Of a DNA stretch of 64,000 nucleotides, positions 43,511-52,317 are shown piece after piece. Positions within the stretch are counted from its first letter, which is position 1, and every line of letters starts with the position of its first letter. The position numbers and the translations under genes were made by a program. Location of the stretch: the NCBI GenBank assembly GCA_963827135.1, contig CAWGZX010000003.1:1-64000 (forward strand). The letters run 5' to 3'. Below the pieces are notes generated by a model. The model was given only the letters and a program-made list of their open reading frames with translations. It ran no database searches and was not told the DNA's origin. This DNA is from JAJRAN01 sp963827135. GTDB lineage: Archaea > Thermoplasmatota > Thermoplasmata > Methanomassiliicoccales > UBA472.

Positions 43511-44299
43511 ATGTCTCTGCCGTCTGATTCGGTGGCAATGCTTGGCCCGGAGTTCATTCTCTCGAAGGCGAGGAACCCTGAACGGCGCATCGGGATCGGT
43601 GCGGCAGAGGACTTGGACAGGGTGCAGGCGAGCGTTTCCATCTCCAACTCCTCCGGATATGGCAGGAGCAAGGTTTACCGCGACCCGCTGGAAATGATAA
43701 GGGATCTGAGGAAGGGGGAGCTGGATGCTGCGGTGCGCGGGAGCCTCGACTCCACTCAGATACTCAGGTCGATAAAGAGCGAGTTCTCGCTGGCCTCGGT
43801 ACAGCGCATGGCCTTGCTGCAGCCTCGGAATGGCCGCATGTTCTTCTTCGCTCCGGTGGGCGTGGACGAGGGCTGGACCTACGAGCAGAAGCTCGACCTG
43901 GTCAAGAATGGTGCAAGGCTCATGAGGCAGATGGGGGTCGAGCCAAAGGTCGCATTCCTGTCCGGGGGAAGGAAGGGCGACGAAGGACGGCACCCCATCG
44001 TCGATCGGACCATGAAGGACGCCGCCAGGTTGGCAGAGGATTGCACGAGGCTCGGGATAGAGGCATCCGACAGGCAGATCCTCATAGAGGACGCGGCCAA
44101 GGACTGCAACCTGATCGTCGCCCCAGATGGAATTTCCGGGAATCTGATCTTCCGCACCCTTCACTTCCTAGGCGACGGCCGGGCGATGGGCGCGGTCGTG
44201 CTCAACATCGATAAGGTGTTCGTGGACACCTCGAGGGCGAAGGAGAGCTATCTGGACTCCATCGCCATGGCCTCAGCCATGGTCGGCACGAGGAAATAG
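43511..44299 (+). CDS. mtxX: Methanogenesis marker protein 4 (MtxX-like)
   Basis: 262 residues, related to phosphate acetyltransferase/butyryltransferase folds. Segments such as VAFLSGGRKGDEGRHPIVDR and GISGNLIFRTLHFLGDGRAM match the methanogen marker 4 (MtxX) family, which is limited to methanogens and some alkane oxidisers. The function is unknown; it is thought to be linked to methyl-coenzyme M chemistry. Start ATG follows dph2 with no gap. This gene is one reason to place the window in a methanogen lineage. Confidence 0.72.
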   Translation: MSLPSDSVAMLGPEFILSKARNPERRIGIGAAEDLDRVQASVSISNSSGYGRSKVYRDPLEMIRDLRKGELDAAVRGSLDSTQILRSIKSEFSLASVQRMALLQPRNGRMFFFAPVGVDEGWTYEQKLDLVKNGARLMRQMGVEPKVAFLSGGRKGDEGRHPIVDRTMKDAARLAEDCTRLGIEASDRQILIEDAAKDCNLIVAPDGISGNLIFRTLHFLGDGRAMGAVVLNIDKVFVDTSRAKESYLDSIAMASAMVGTRK

Positions 44300-44354
44300 G
44301 CTTGGGAGCCTGAGCACGCAAAAATCTAATATGCCACCTCTCCTGCGTCCTAGC

Positions 44355-44831
44355 ATGAGGCTCGAGATCGACGGACGCGAAGCCGGCATCAAGTTCTCCG
44401 CCTGCCACTTCATACCCGGTCACGACAAATGCGGGAGATTGCACGGGCATGCCTACATCCTTCGCCTGGTGCTCCATGGGGATAAGGGCGAGCGCGCCAT
44501 GGTCATGGACTTCGTCCCTTTGAAGAGAGCCCTCCGCGGGATCGCGGACGAGCTCGACCATCACATCCTGCTCCCTGGCAACTGCCCTTACATGGAGATG
44601 CAGCTGGGGGAGGAGGTCGTGGTCAAGGTCAAAGGCAAGAGGTACGTCTTCCCGGCTGAGGACGTCATCATACTGGACGCGGAGGAGTCCAGCGCCGAGG
44701 AGATCGCCCGTGTCATAATGGAGATGCTGATGCAGAAGGTCGAGTTCCCCAAGAACGTGACCCTGGTGGAGGTGGGCGTGGACGAGGAGCTGGGCCAGAG
44801 CGCATGGGTCTCTCGTGATCTGAGGTGCTGA
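44355..44831 (+). CDS. queD: 6-carboxytetrahydropterin synthase (QueD/PTPS family)
   Basis: About 158 residues. Zinc ligands are in FSACHFIPGH and LHGHAYIL, and the family Cys-His-Asp/Glu catalytic pattern is present (CGRLHGH, DELDHHILLPG). QueD makes 6-carboxy-5,6,7,8-tetrahydropterin, the second step to preQ0. I chose ATG 44355: a TATA-like AAATCTAATATGCC lies about 25-35 nt upstream and overlaps the earlier ATG 44331. It heads queD-queC-queE. Confidence 0.88.
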   Translation: MRLEIDGREAGIKFSACHFIPGHDKCGRLHGHAYILRLVLHGDKGERAMVMDFVPLKRALRGIADELDHHILLPGNCPYMEMQLGEEVVVKVKGKRYVFPAEDVIILDAEESSAEEIARVIMEMLMQKVEFPKNVTLVEVGVDEELGQSAWVSRDLRC

Positions 44832-44833
44832 GG

Positions 44834-45520
44834 ATGCCGTTGGCCGTGGTCCTCCTCTCCGGAGGGCTCGATTCCACCGTCTCGATGGCCTACGCGCTTT
44901 CGAAGGGACACGAGGTGGTTCCCTTGAGCTTCCGTTATGGCCAGAGGCACTCCAAGGAGCTGGAGGCGGCCAAGGCCGTGGTGGCGTTCTATGGGATCAA
45001 GAGGCACGTCATCGTCGACCTGGACCTCAGCTCCTTCGAGGCCAGCGCCCTCACCTCAACCAAGGTCGACGTCCCCCAGGGCAGGACCATGGAGCAGATG
45101 GGAGCCGATATACCTGTCACCTATGTTCCAGCAAGGAACATCATCTTCCTCAGCGTGGCCGCAGGCCTTTGCGAGACCGTCGGCGCCTCTGCCATCTTCA
45201 TTGGCGCCAATGCCGTCGACTACTCGGGATATCCAGATTGCAGGCCAGAGTTCTTCAAGGCCTTCGAGAAGGTATTGCAGGTCGGCACCAAGGCCGGGGT
45301 CGAGGGGCGTCCGATCCGGGTCGAAGCCCCGATACTCCGCATGAGCAAGGCGGAGATCGTCAACCTTGGCAAGGCGCTCAAAGCTCCGCTGCATCTCACC
45401 TGGTCCTGCTATCAGGGAAGGGAAAGGGCCTGTGGTCGCTGCGACTCCTGCCTCCTCCGGCTCAAAGGATTTAAGGAGGCGGGGCATCAGGACGAGATAC
45501 CGTACGAGGTGGAAAGATGA
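44834..45520 (+). CDS. queC: 7-cyano-7-deazaguanine (preQ0) synthase
   Basis: 228 residues. The PP-loop ATPase motif SGGLDST (9-15) at the N-terminus, then SFRYGQRHSKELEAA and YVPARNIIFLS, and the C-terminal zinc cysteines in SCYQGRERACGRCDSCLLR. It converts 7-carboxy-7-deazaguanine to preQ0 with ammonia and ATP. The TGA of queD sits 3 nt before its ATG and the queE ATG overlaps its stop (ATGA), so the three genes are one coupled unit. Confidence 0.93.
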   Translation: MPLAVVLLSGGLDSTVSMAYALSKGHEVVPLSFRYGQRHSKELEAAKAVVAFYGIKRHVIVDLDLSSFEASALTSTKVDVPQGRTMEQMGADIPVTYVPARNIIFLSVAAGLCETVGASAIFIGANAVDYSGYPDCRPEFFKAFEKVLQVGTKAGVEGRPIRVEAPILRMSKAEIVNLGKALKAPLHLTWSCYQGRERACGRCDSCLLRLKGFKEAGHQDEIPYEVER

Positions 45521-46146
45521 AAGTCATCGAGATCTTCCGCTCGCTCCAAGGAGAGGGGGTGTTCATCGGCACGCCCACAGTGTTCATCAGGCTGCAGGGA
45601 TGCAACCTCCATTGCGAATGGTGCGACACCGATTACGCCAAGGAGGGAGGAAAGGAGATGTCCATCGAGCAGATCCTTCATGAGGTGGAGGCGCAGAAGA
45701 CGCAGTTCATCTGCCTTACAGGTGGGGAGCCCTTGCTCCAGAAGGACAGCATCAGGTTGATGAACAAGCTATTGGAGAAGCTTTATCATATCACCTTGGA
45801 GACCAATGGCTCCTTCAGCCTGGAGGACGTGCCCTGCGCCGAGAACATGCTGATCTCCATGGACGTCAAGTGCCCATCCTCCGGTATGCAGGATAAGATG
45901 ATGTTCGAGAACATCGAGCTTCTTTCGCCGGCGGACCAGCTCAAGTTCATCGTAGCGGACACGGAAGACCTGAAATATGCGGAAAATATTATTAAAAAAT
46001 ACGATATCAAATCCACCATAATCTTCACCCCGGTCGGGGGGATGGACCTGGAGCCGGTGGCAAGGTTCGTCCTGAGCAAGAAGCTCAACGCCCGCGTCCT
46101 GCCTCAGCTCCATAAGCTCATCTGGGGCGAGAGCAAGGGCGTTTGA
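45517..46146 (+). CDS. queE: 7-carboxy-7-deazaguanine synthase
   Basis: 209 residues, radical SAM. The triad is CNLHCEWC (Cys29, Cys33, Cys36), preceded by the LQGEGVFIGTPTVFIRLQG segment, and LTGGEPLLQ binds SAM. It rearranges 6-carboxytetrahydropterin into 7-carboxy-7-deazaguanine in the path to archaeosine. The start overlaps the queC stop by 4 nt. Confidence 0.92.
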   Translation: MKVIEIFRSLQGEGVFIGTPTVFIRLQGCNLHCEWCDTDYAKEGGKEMSIEQILHEVEAQKTQFICLTGGEPLLQKDSIRLMNKLLEKLYHITLETNGSFSLEDVPCAENMLISMDVKCPSSGMQDKMMFENIELLSPADQLKFIVADTEDLKYAENIIKKYDIKSTIIFTPVGGMDLEPVARFVLSKKLNARVLPQLHKLIWGESKGV

Positions 46147-46186
46147 GCCTCTGGCATCTGGACGTCGAATGACACCAGTTAGCAAG

Positions 46187-46197
46187 GGTTAAATATC
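46187..46197 (+). promoter_or_regulatory. TATA-like promoter of leucine operon
   Basis: GGTTAAATATC lies about 45 nt before the leader ORF ATG. The expected start of transcription near 46215-46220 would include the leader ORF and its ribosome site in the message. Confidence 0.5.
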
Positions 46198-46235
46198 ATC
46201 ATTTCACTACTCAGCAACACCGATTGAGGATAGCG

Positions 46236-46298
46236 ATGAGCGCCCGTGGCAACATCCAGAATATGCTTTTGCGCTTGCTTCTAGGTTCATTGCTATAG
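46236..46298 (+). CDS. Leucine-rich leader peptide ORF upstream of leuA
   Basis: A 20-codon ORF, MSARGNIQNMLLRLLLGSLL, ending in TAG. GAGGA sits 5 nt before its ATG. Seven of its last ten codons are leucine, written as CTT, TTG, TTG, CTT, CTA, TTG and CTA; the usual CTG and CTC codons are absent. It lies between the leu promoter and leuA. The arrangement is that of bacterial leuL-type leaders, in which starved ribosomes pause at leucine codons. That it is translated is inference. Confidence 0.65.
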   Translation: MSARGNIQNMLLRLLLGSLL

Positions 46299-46300
46299 AC

Positions 46301-46344
46301 TCACCGGTCGACCTGGGCTTGACGTCCGTGTCGGACTGAGGTGA
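46301..46344 (+). promoter_or_regulatory. Candidate attenuator structure covering the leuA ribosome site
   Basis: TCACC (46301-46305) can pair with GGTGA (46340-46344), which contains most of the leuA Shine-Dalgarno GAGGTG (46338-46343). Inside, GTCCG-TGT-CGGAC (46324-46336) is a perfect 5-bp hairpin. ACCT (46311-46314) is a second possible partner for AGGT. The anti-ribosome-site strand starts 3 nt after the leader stop, so a ribosome paused on the last leucine codons would cover it. Confidence 0.5.
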
Positions 46345-46349
46345 ATGGA

Positions 46350-47951
46350 ATGTCAGAAAACCATGAGAGTTGGACCGAGAGAAGTGGCATATACACCAGC
46401 CACTTCAATGCGCTAGTGGACATGAGCTCGGTCCCGGAGCATGTCGAGATACTCGACACGACGCTGAGGGACGGGGAGCAGACGCCAGGGATCGCTCTGT
46501 CCATTGAGGACAAAGTGAAGATCGCTGAGGCCCTCAACGACTTGGGAGTCGATGTCATCGAGGCGGGCTTCGCCATCACCTCCGCCGGCGAGAGGGAGGC
46601 GGTCAAGAAGGTGGCCAGGCTCGGCCTTGATTCCAGGGTGTGCTCCCTGGCTCGCTGTCGCAAGGAGGACATCGATGCGGTCATCGATTGCGGCGTCGAC
46701 TACATCCACTTGTTCATCGCCACCTCAGAGATCCACCTGAAGCATAAGCTCAAGATGACGGCACCGGAGGTCAAGGCGCGCGCTGTGGACGCGGTGGAAT
46801 ATGCCAAGTCGCATGGCCTCACCGTTGAGTTCAGCTGCGAGGATGCCACCCGTACCAAGCTGGACTTCCTCAAGGAGATGCACATCGCCGTCCAAGCCGC
46901 CAAGGTGGACAAGATCAACATGCCCGATACCGTGGGCACGATGTCCCCGCCGGCCATGGAGTACCTGGTGAAGGAAGTGATGAAGGTCACCAAGGTCCCC
47001 CTCTCCATGCACAACCACAACGACTTCGGGCTGGCGGTCGCCAACTCGCTGGCCGGCGTGCGCTATGGTGCCAGGCAGGTCCACGTCTGCGTGAACGGCC
47101 TGGGAGAGAGGGCGGGCAACGCCCCGCTGGAGGAGGTCATACTCGGCCTCATAGCATTCTTTGGGGTCAAGACCAACGTCGACACCAGGAAGATCGGCCC
47201 GATATCCAAGCTGGTCTCCAGGATGACCGACTTCCCCATCCCGGACAACAAGGCGGTCGTGGGCAACAACGCCTTCGCCCATGAGTCGGGCATCCACGTC
47301 CACGGAGTGCTCCGCGACCCCAGCACCTACGAGGCGTACTCGCCTGAGCTGGTCGGGGTGCAGAGGCACATCATCATGGGTAAGCACACCGGAGCCCATT
47401 CCGTGAGAGAGAAGCTCAAGGAATATGACATTCAGATCACCGAGGACCAGCTGGCCCGCGTCGTGGAGCAGATCAAGAAGCTGGCCGAGGGCGGGAAGCA
47501 GGTGGACGACGCCGAGCTCGTGGCCCTGGCCTCGCACGTGGCGGGGATGGAGGAGGACGATGCGCGCAGAATAAAGCTTAAGGAGTTCGCGGTCTTCACT
47601 GGCGTGAACGTCACTCCCACCGCGGTGGTGGCGCTGGAGATCGAGGGCCAGGTGCACCGAGGCTCGCAGATCGGCGTCGGCCCGGTGGACGCCGCGCTCC
47701 ATGCTATAAGGTCCGTCCTCAAGGACAAGGTATCCTTGGAGGAGTATCGGCTCAGCGCCATTACCGGAGGCAGCGACGCGCTGTGCGAGGTGAGCGTCAA
47801 GATGAAGCTGGACGACGACGGCAAGGTGATGTCGGTCGGCAAGAGCGTTGGCTCTGACATCGTGAACACCAGCGTGGACGCCACCATCGAGGCCATCGAC
47901 CGCCTCTACCTGCGCAAGCGCAACCTGGGCAAGGAGAACATCGGCAAGTGA
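46350..47951 (+). CDS. leuA: 2-isopropylmalate synthase (or citramalate synthase)
   Basis: 533 residues. The catalytic TIM barrel has LDTTLRDGEQTPGIALS, SMHNHNDFGLAVANS (metal His-x-His) and VNGLGERAGNAPLEEV. The C-terminal LeuA dimerisation/regulatory domain follows (residues about 410-525), beginning near VFTGVNVTPTAVVALEIEGQ. Related enzymes make 2-isopropylmalate, (R)-citramalate or homocitrate; the adjacent leuCDB and leucine-rich leader favour isopropylmalate. I chose ATG 46350, six bases after GAGGTG; GTG 46341 overlaps that site and is less likely. Confidence 0.87.
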   Translation: MSENHESWTERSGIYTSHFNALVDMSSVPEHVEILDTTLRDGEQTPGIALSIEDKVKIAEALNDLGVDVIEAGFAITSAGEREAVKKVARLGLDSRVCSLARCRKEDIDAVIDCGVDYIHLFIATSEIHLKHKLKMTAPEVKARAVDAVEYAKSHGLTVEFSCEDATRTKLDFLKEMHIAVQAAKVDKINMPDTVGTMSPPAMEYLVKEVMKVTKVPLSMHNHNDFGLAVANSLAGVRYGARQVHVCVNGLGERAGNAPLEEVILGLIAFFGVKTNVDTRKIGPISKLVSRMTDFPIPDNKAVVGNNAFAHESGIHVHGVLRDPSTYEAYSPELVGVQRHIIMGKHTGAHSVREKLKEYDIQITEDQLARVVEQIKKLAEGGKQVDDAELVALASHVAGMEEDDARRIKLKEFAVFTGVNVTPTAVVALEIEGQVHRGSQIGVGPVDAALHAIRSVLKDKVSLEEYRLSAITGGSDALCEVSVKMKLDDDGKVMSVGKSVGSDIVNTSVDATIEAIDRLYLRKRNLGKENIGK

Positions 47952-47962
47952 GGTGCCCCAAC

Positions 47963-49229
47963 ATGCCAGCAAAGAAAGGTAAGACCATATCGGAGAAGAT
48001 ACTGTCCAACAAGTCTGAAGCTCGATGCCTTTGCCGGGGACATAGTGGACGCTGAGGTCGACTATGTCATGGTCAACGACGTCACAGGGCCGATAGCCTT
48101 CAAGGAGTTCGAGGGGCTGGGATGCGAGCTGCACCGGCAGAAGGTGGTGCTCGTGCCCGACCATTACGTCCCGAACAAGGACGTCGCGTCCGCGGAGCAG
48201 GCGGCGGAGATGCGGCGCTTCGCCAAGAAATGGAAGGTCGAGAACTACTTCGAGGTCGGGCGCGGGGGCATCTGCCATCAGGTCATGATCGACGAGGGGT
48301 TCGTGGCCCCAGGGAGGCTAATCGTCGGAGCCGACTCCCATACCTGCACCTACGGCGCGCTCAACGCCTTCGCCACCGGCGTCGGCTCGAGCGAGGCCGC
48401 AGCCGTCTTCGCAGAGGGCAAGCTGTGGTTCAAGGTGCCGGAGAGCATCAAGGTTAGCCTGTTCGGGAAGATGCACCGCTATGTGATGGGCAAGGACCTG
48501 GCCATCAAGATCATCACGGACATCGGGGTCGATGGAGCGAACTACAAGGCCTTCGAGTTCGGGGGCAGGGGCTTGGCCAATCTCCCCGTCGCCGACCGTC
48601 TCAGCATCAGCAACATGGCCATCGAGGCCGGGGGCAAGGCGGGGGTATTCCCGGCGGACCAGGCCTGCCTGGACTTCGTCAACAAGCTCGCAAAGGGCAA
48701 GTTCGAACCTGTAGCCCCGGACGAGGACGCGCATTACATCCGCGACCTGGAATACGACCTGACCCAGCTTGTGCCGATGGTGGCCCTCCCGCATCTGCCG
48801 GAGAACGGTAAGCCGGTGTCAGAGGTCGACGTAGAGATCGACCAGGCGTTCCTTGGCTCATGCACCAACGGGCGCATCGAGGACCTTAGGGTCGCGGTCG
48901 AGATCCTGCGCGGAAGGCACGTCGCGCCCGGGGTGCGCATGATCGTCGTGCCGGCGAGCACCCGCATCTACCAGCAGGCCATCAAGGAGGGCTTGGTGGA
49001 GGAGTTCATTAGGGCCGGGGCTTTCGTCTCCGGTCCCACCTGCGCCGCGTGCCTGGGCGGCCACATGGGCGTCCTTGCCAAAGGGGAGAGGTGCGTATCG
49101 ACCACCAACCGCAACTTCATCGGCCGCATGGGCCACAAGGACTCCGAGGTCTACCTCGCATCCCCGGCGGTGGTGGCGGCGAGCGCCATCGCGGGCAGGA
49201 TCGTCGCACCAGTCACCATGGGGGAATAG
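47963..49229 (+). CDS. leuC: 3-isopropylmalate dehydratase large subunit with frameshift near start
   Basis: The aconitase-like large subunit that isomerises 2- to 3-isopropylmalate with LeuD. Cluster-binding cysteines are in GSCTNGRIEDLRVA and GPTCAACLGGHMG. The main frame, 48045-49229, has no normal N-terminus. An ATG at 47963, after GAGGTGCCCC, encodes MPAKKGKTISEKILSNKSE in another frame and then fails. Removing one A near 48018 (reading TCTGAGCTCGATGCC) joins the two into SELDAFAGDIVDAEVDYV, the usual family sequence. So there is a one-base insertion: a sequence error, a true mutation or a programmed shift. Confidence 0.85.
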
Positions 49230-49232
49230 GCC

Positions 49233-49730
49233 ATGAAGGAATTACTGAAAGGAAAGGTGTGGCGCTTCGGGGACCACGTGGACACGGACCAGATCATTCC
49301 AGCGGAGAGGCTGCTCTCCGAGCTGAACGACAGGTTGGGGGAGTTCGCCTTCGAGAAGGTCAGGCCAGGCATGGCCGCCGATGTGGCGAAGGGAGACATC
49401 ATCGTCGCAGGGCGCAACTTCGGATGCGGATCGAGCAGGGAGCACGCGCCGAGGGCGTTGCTGCAGGCGGGATTCTCCTGCGTGGTGGCGGAGAGCTACG
49501 CGCGAATATTCTATAGGAACTGTATCAATGTCGGGCTGCTGCCCATCGAGTGCAGGATCGAGGCCGATGAGGGGGACGCGCTCACCATCGACCTCAAGGA
49601 CGGGATGATCCGCAATGAGACCAAGGGCAAGGAATGGCCCTTCGCGCCCTTCCCGGCGTTCGTCAAGGAGCTAATCGACAAGGGTGGACTGATGGCTAAG
49701 ATCAAGGAGGCCAAGAGATGTACAAAGTAG
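49233..49730 (+). CDS. leuD: 3-isopropylmalate dehydratase small subunit
   Basis: 165 residues, aconitase swivel domain. It begins with GKVWRFGDHVDTDQIIPAER and has GRNFGCGSSREHAPRALLQA and YARIFYRNCINVGLLP. It completes the LeuCD enzyme. It starts 3 nt after the leuC stop and overlaps leuB by 13 nt, so the three are translationally coupled. Confidence 0.93.
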   Translation: MKELLKGKVWRFGDHVDTDQIIPAERLLSELNDRLGEFAFEKVRPGMAADVAKGDIIVAGRNFGCGSSREHAPRALLQAGFSCVVAESYARIFYRNCINVGLLPIECRIEADEGDALTIDLKDGMIRNETKGKEWPFAPFPAFVKELIDKGGLMAKIKEAKRCTK

Positions 49731-50830
49731 CGGTATTGCCCGGCGACGGGATCGGGCCAGAAGTGGTGACCGAGGGGCTGAAGGTACTTAAGACCCTCCA
49801 GGCGCAATATGGCCTGGATTTCGATTTCCAGGAGATGGGGATCAATGCCGAGAGGTACCTGAGCACGGGCAAGCTCCTCACCGATGAGGACATAGAGCAG
49901 CTAAAGGCCTTCGATGTCATCTTCCTAGGGGCGATCGGTGACGACCGCGTGCCACCTGGAATCCTAGAGAAAGGGATCCTGCTCAAGGCCAGGTTCGCCT
50001 TCGACCAGTACATCAACCACCGTCCGGCGCAGCTGTGGAAGCCGTTCGGACGATTGAAGCGAGAGGTGGACTTCAAGATCGACGTTTATCGGGAGAACAC
50101 CGAGGACTTCTATATCGGTGCCGGCGGGCGCATCAAGGAGGGCGCGTGCGAGCTCACCCTGGACATAGAGCGCGAGCTCTACGACCTGAGCATCGACATC
50201 GAGGCCAACGCCTCCAACACCGACGATTACGCGTTCGAGATCGGCATAATGTCGAAGAAGAACATCGAGAGGTTCGCCGACTACGTCATCGAGCAGACCA
50301 AGATGGTGGGCGAGAGGCGCATCACCGTGGTGGACAAGGCGAACGTGCTCTCCAACATATACCATCTGTGGCGCGAGGTATGGAACGAGAAGGGAAAGCA
50401 AGCCGGGATCGAGGTCCAATACATGCTTGTGGACGCGATGTCCATGGCCTTGGTCAAGAACCCGGACAAGTTCAGGATCGTCGCCATCCCCAACATGTTC
50501 GGCGATATTCTCACCGACATGCTGGCAGAGGTCACGGGAGGCCTTGGCCTAGCACCTGGTGGCAACATCAACCCCAAGGGGCTGAGCATGTACGAGCCCG
50601 TCCATGGAAGCGCCCCGAAGTACAAGGGCATGAACACCATCAATCCCACCGCGACCATCCTGGCCGCTAAGATGCTAGTGGACAACATGGGGCGGAGGGA
50701 CCTGGGCTCCAAGATCGAGGACGCGGTTCGGCGGACCTTCGACAAGGGCATCTACACCCAGGACCTCGGCGGCAAGGCCAAGACCAGCGAGTTCGGGGAC
50801 GCGGTGGTGGCCGAGCTAAGGAAGATGTGA
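49718..50830 (+). CDS. leuB: 3-isopropylmalate dehydrogenase
   Basis: 370 residues, isocitrate/isopropylmalate dehydrogenase family. It begins MYKVAVLPGDGIGPEVVTEG, binds NAD and Mg2+ through NMFGDILTDMLAEVTGGLGL, and carries the YRENTEDFYIGAGG and VDKANVLSNIYHLWREV segments. It oxidises and decarboxylates 3-isopropylmalate to 2-oxoisocaproate. Closely related 3-isopropylmalate/3-ethylmalate and homoisocitrate enzymes exist in methanogens; the operon argues for leucine. An aminotransferase for the last step is not in the operon. Confidence 0.9.
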   Translation: MYKVAVLPGDGIGPEVVTEGLKVLKTLQAQYGLDFDFQEMGINAERYLSTGKLLTDEDIEQLKAFDVIFLGAIGDDRVPPGILEKGILLKARFAFDQYINHRPAQLWKPFGRLKREVDFKIDVYRENTEDFYIGAGGRIKEGACELTLDIERELYDLSIDIEANASNTDDYAFEIGIMSKKNIERFADYVIEQTKMVGERRITVVDKANVLSNIYHLWREVWNEKGKQAGIEVQYMLVDAMSMALVKNPDKFRIVAIPNMFGDILTDMLAEVTGGLGLAPGGNINPKGLSMYEPVHGSAPKYKGMNTINPTATILAAKMLVDNMGRRDLGSKIEDAVRRTFDKGIYTQDLGGKAKTSEFGDAVVAELRKM

Positions 50831-50888
50831 AACACTTTCCCCCATCCTATTCTTCTTTCCTTGCTTACTACTGCTCGAGCTGGGCCTG

Positions 50889-52205
50889 TCAGCCCATCTT
50901 GTTCTCGATCCCCGCGCTACCCTTCCGCTTGGCCATCGCCTTTTTGAGCGTCGCGCCCATGAGCATGGATGTGACCGTCGCCACCACAATTAAGGCGAGA
51001 AGATAGGGGGTTATCTGACCGGCCTCGGCCACGATAGTCACCAGGAGGATGGCCGATAGGGGGGCTCCTAGGACGAGCGCGATCGCGGCCGCCTCTAGGC
51101 AGAGGACCGCGACGATCAACGGAACGCTGGGGAAGGCCATGTTCAATGCGAGGCCGATCATTGTGCAGCCGAAGAGCACCGGGAAGATGGGGCCGCCGAG
51201 GTAACCGCTCTTGAACGAGAGCGCCAGTAACACCAGCTTCAGAACACCGAAGAGCAGCAGCATTGCGACGCCGTACTTCGCCGGGTTGTTAAGGACGTCA
51301 TGTATCTGGTCCTCGCCGGAGAACATCAGTTCGGGCAGGAAGTACGCTACCGCGGCGATGATCAGGCTGGCCAGGAATATGCGTAGCACTACCCTGTTGT
51401 CGAAGCGGGCCATTACCTTGCCGAAGAACTTGAAGCATGCGCCCATAAATAGCGCCAGGAAGCCCCCCAGGACGCCGAGGACGATGGCCTCGACGATGTA
51501 ATAGAGCTCCTTTCCTTCGAGCGGGGGCATAGGCACCTGGCCCAGGAAGGCGACGAACCCTAGGCCAGCATAGACAAGGAAGCCGATGACACCGGCCATC
51601 AGGGTCCAAGCCATCAATTCCAGGGCGTTCTTCTTGTTAGGGAGGAGCTCGACGGCGAAGACGGAGGTGAACAGCGGCTGTCCGATGATTCCGTTGTAGG
51701 CAGAAGCTAGCGCGGCCACGCTCAAAGCCAGGCTCCCTTCCTTGCTCTTGACTTTAAGCAGTTTCAGGAACCAGCTGGTAATCTGTCGGATAAGCGCTCC
51801 CAGGGCGCCTTCGGGACCGATGCTCGCTCCCGAAATTAACGACAGGTAGGCGGACGCCAAAGAACCAGGGAATTTCTTATATTCTGTCTCCGCCGCCCCG
51901 CTCTCCACCGACTCCGAGATATTGCCGTGGATGGCCGTCTCCGCTTTCAGGTACTTGACGCAGAGGCCGACCAGGACCGAGAATAGGATCACCAGAACCG
52001 GCACTACCCAATGGTTGCTGGTGACGAATTCGCTGTCCCATATCAAGGCCGTTAGGTCGATCCAGACGACGAGGAACGGTATGGTGAATAGAATGGCCAC
52101 CAGGGCGATGAAGAAGATCATCCAGAACTTCGGCCTCGGCCCGTTCGATGGCTGCCCGTCAGCAGATTTTTCCTCCCCGGTTGCTTCCCCACCAGACTGC
52201 GACAT
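50889..52205 (-). CDS. ClC-family chloride channel/transporter
   Basis: 438 residues, about ten membrane helices. The ion-selectivity motifs are visible as SGASIGPEGALGALIRQ (GxxxGPE region) and GYLGGPIFPVLFGC (GxFxP region). Whether it is a channel or a 2Cl-/H+ exchanger depends on a gating glutamate; the GPEG glutamate is present, which favours exchange. The N-terminal 25 residues are polar. Confidence 0.85.
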   Translation of the reverse strand: MSQSGGEATGEEKSADGQPSNGPRPKFWMIFFIALVAILFTIPFLVVWIDLTALIWDSEFVTSNHWVVPVLVILFSVLVGLCVKYLKAETAIHGNISESVESGAAETEYKKFPGSLASAYLSLISGASIGPEGALGALIRQITSWFLKLLKVKSKEGSLALSVAALASAYNGIIGQPLFTSVFAVELLPNKKNALELMAWTLMAGVIGFLVYAGLGFVAFLGQVPMPPLEGKELYYIVEAIVLGVLGGFLALFMGACFKFFGKVMARFDNRVVLRIFLASLIIAAVAYFLPELMFSGEDQIHDVLNNPAKYGVAMLLLFGVLKLVLLALSFKSGYLGGPIFPVLFGCTMIGLALNMAFPSVPLIVAVLCLEAAAIALVLGAPLSAILLVTIVAEAGQITPYLLALIVVATVTSMLMGATLKKAMAKRKGSAGIENKMG

Positions 52206-52317
52206 CTCTTACAGAATCCTAGGATTGTATCGGTTTGCGAACATAAGGCTTTGGCGGACGCTCGAGGCCGTCCCCGGAACATGATCGAAGCGTCCTCGGT
52301 CGCTGATCAGATCTCCT

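Noticed and set aside
46725..48278. 517-codon minus-strand open frame opposite leuA and leuC
   Set aside because: Antisense to two genes with catalytic motifs; low-complexity His/Leu/Val/Asp translation; no start signals.
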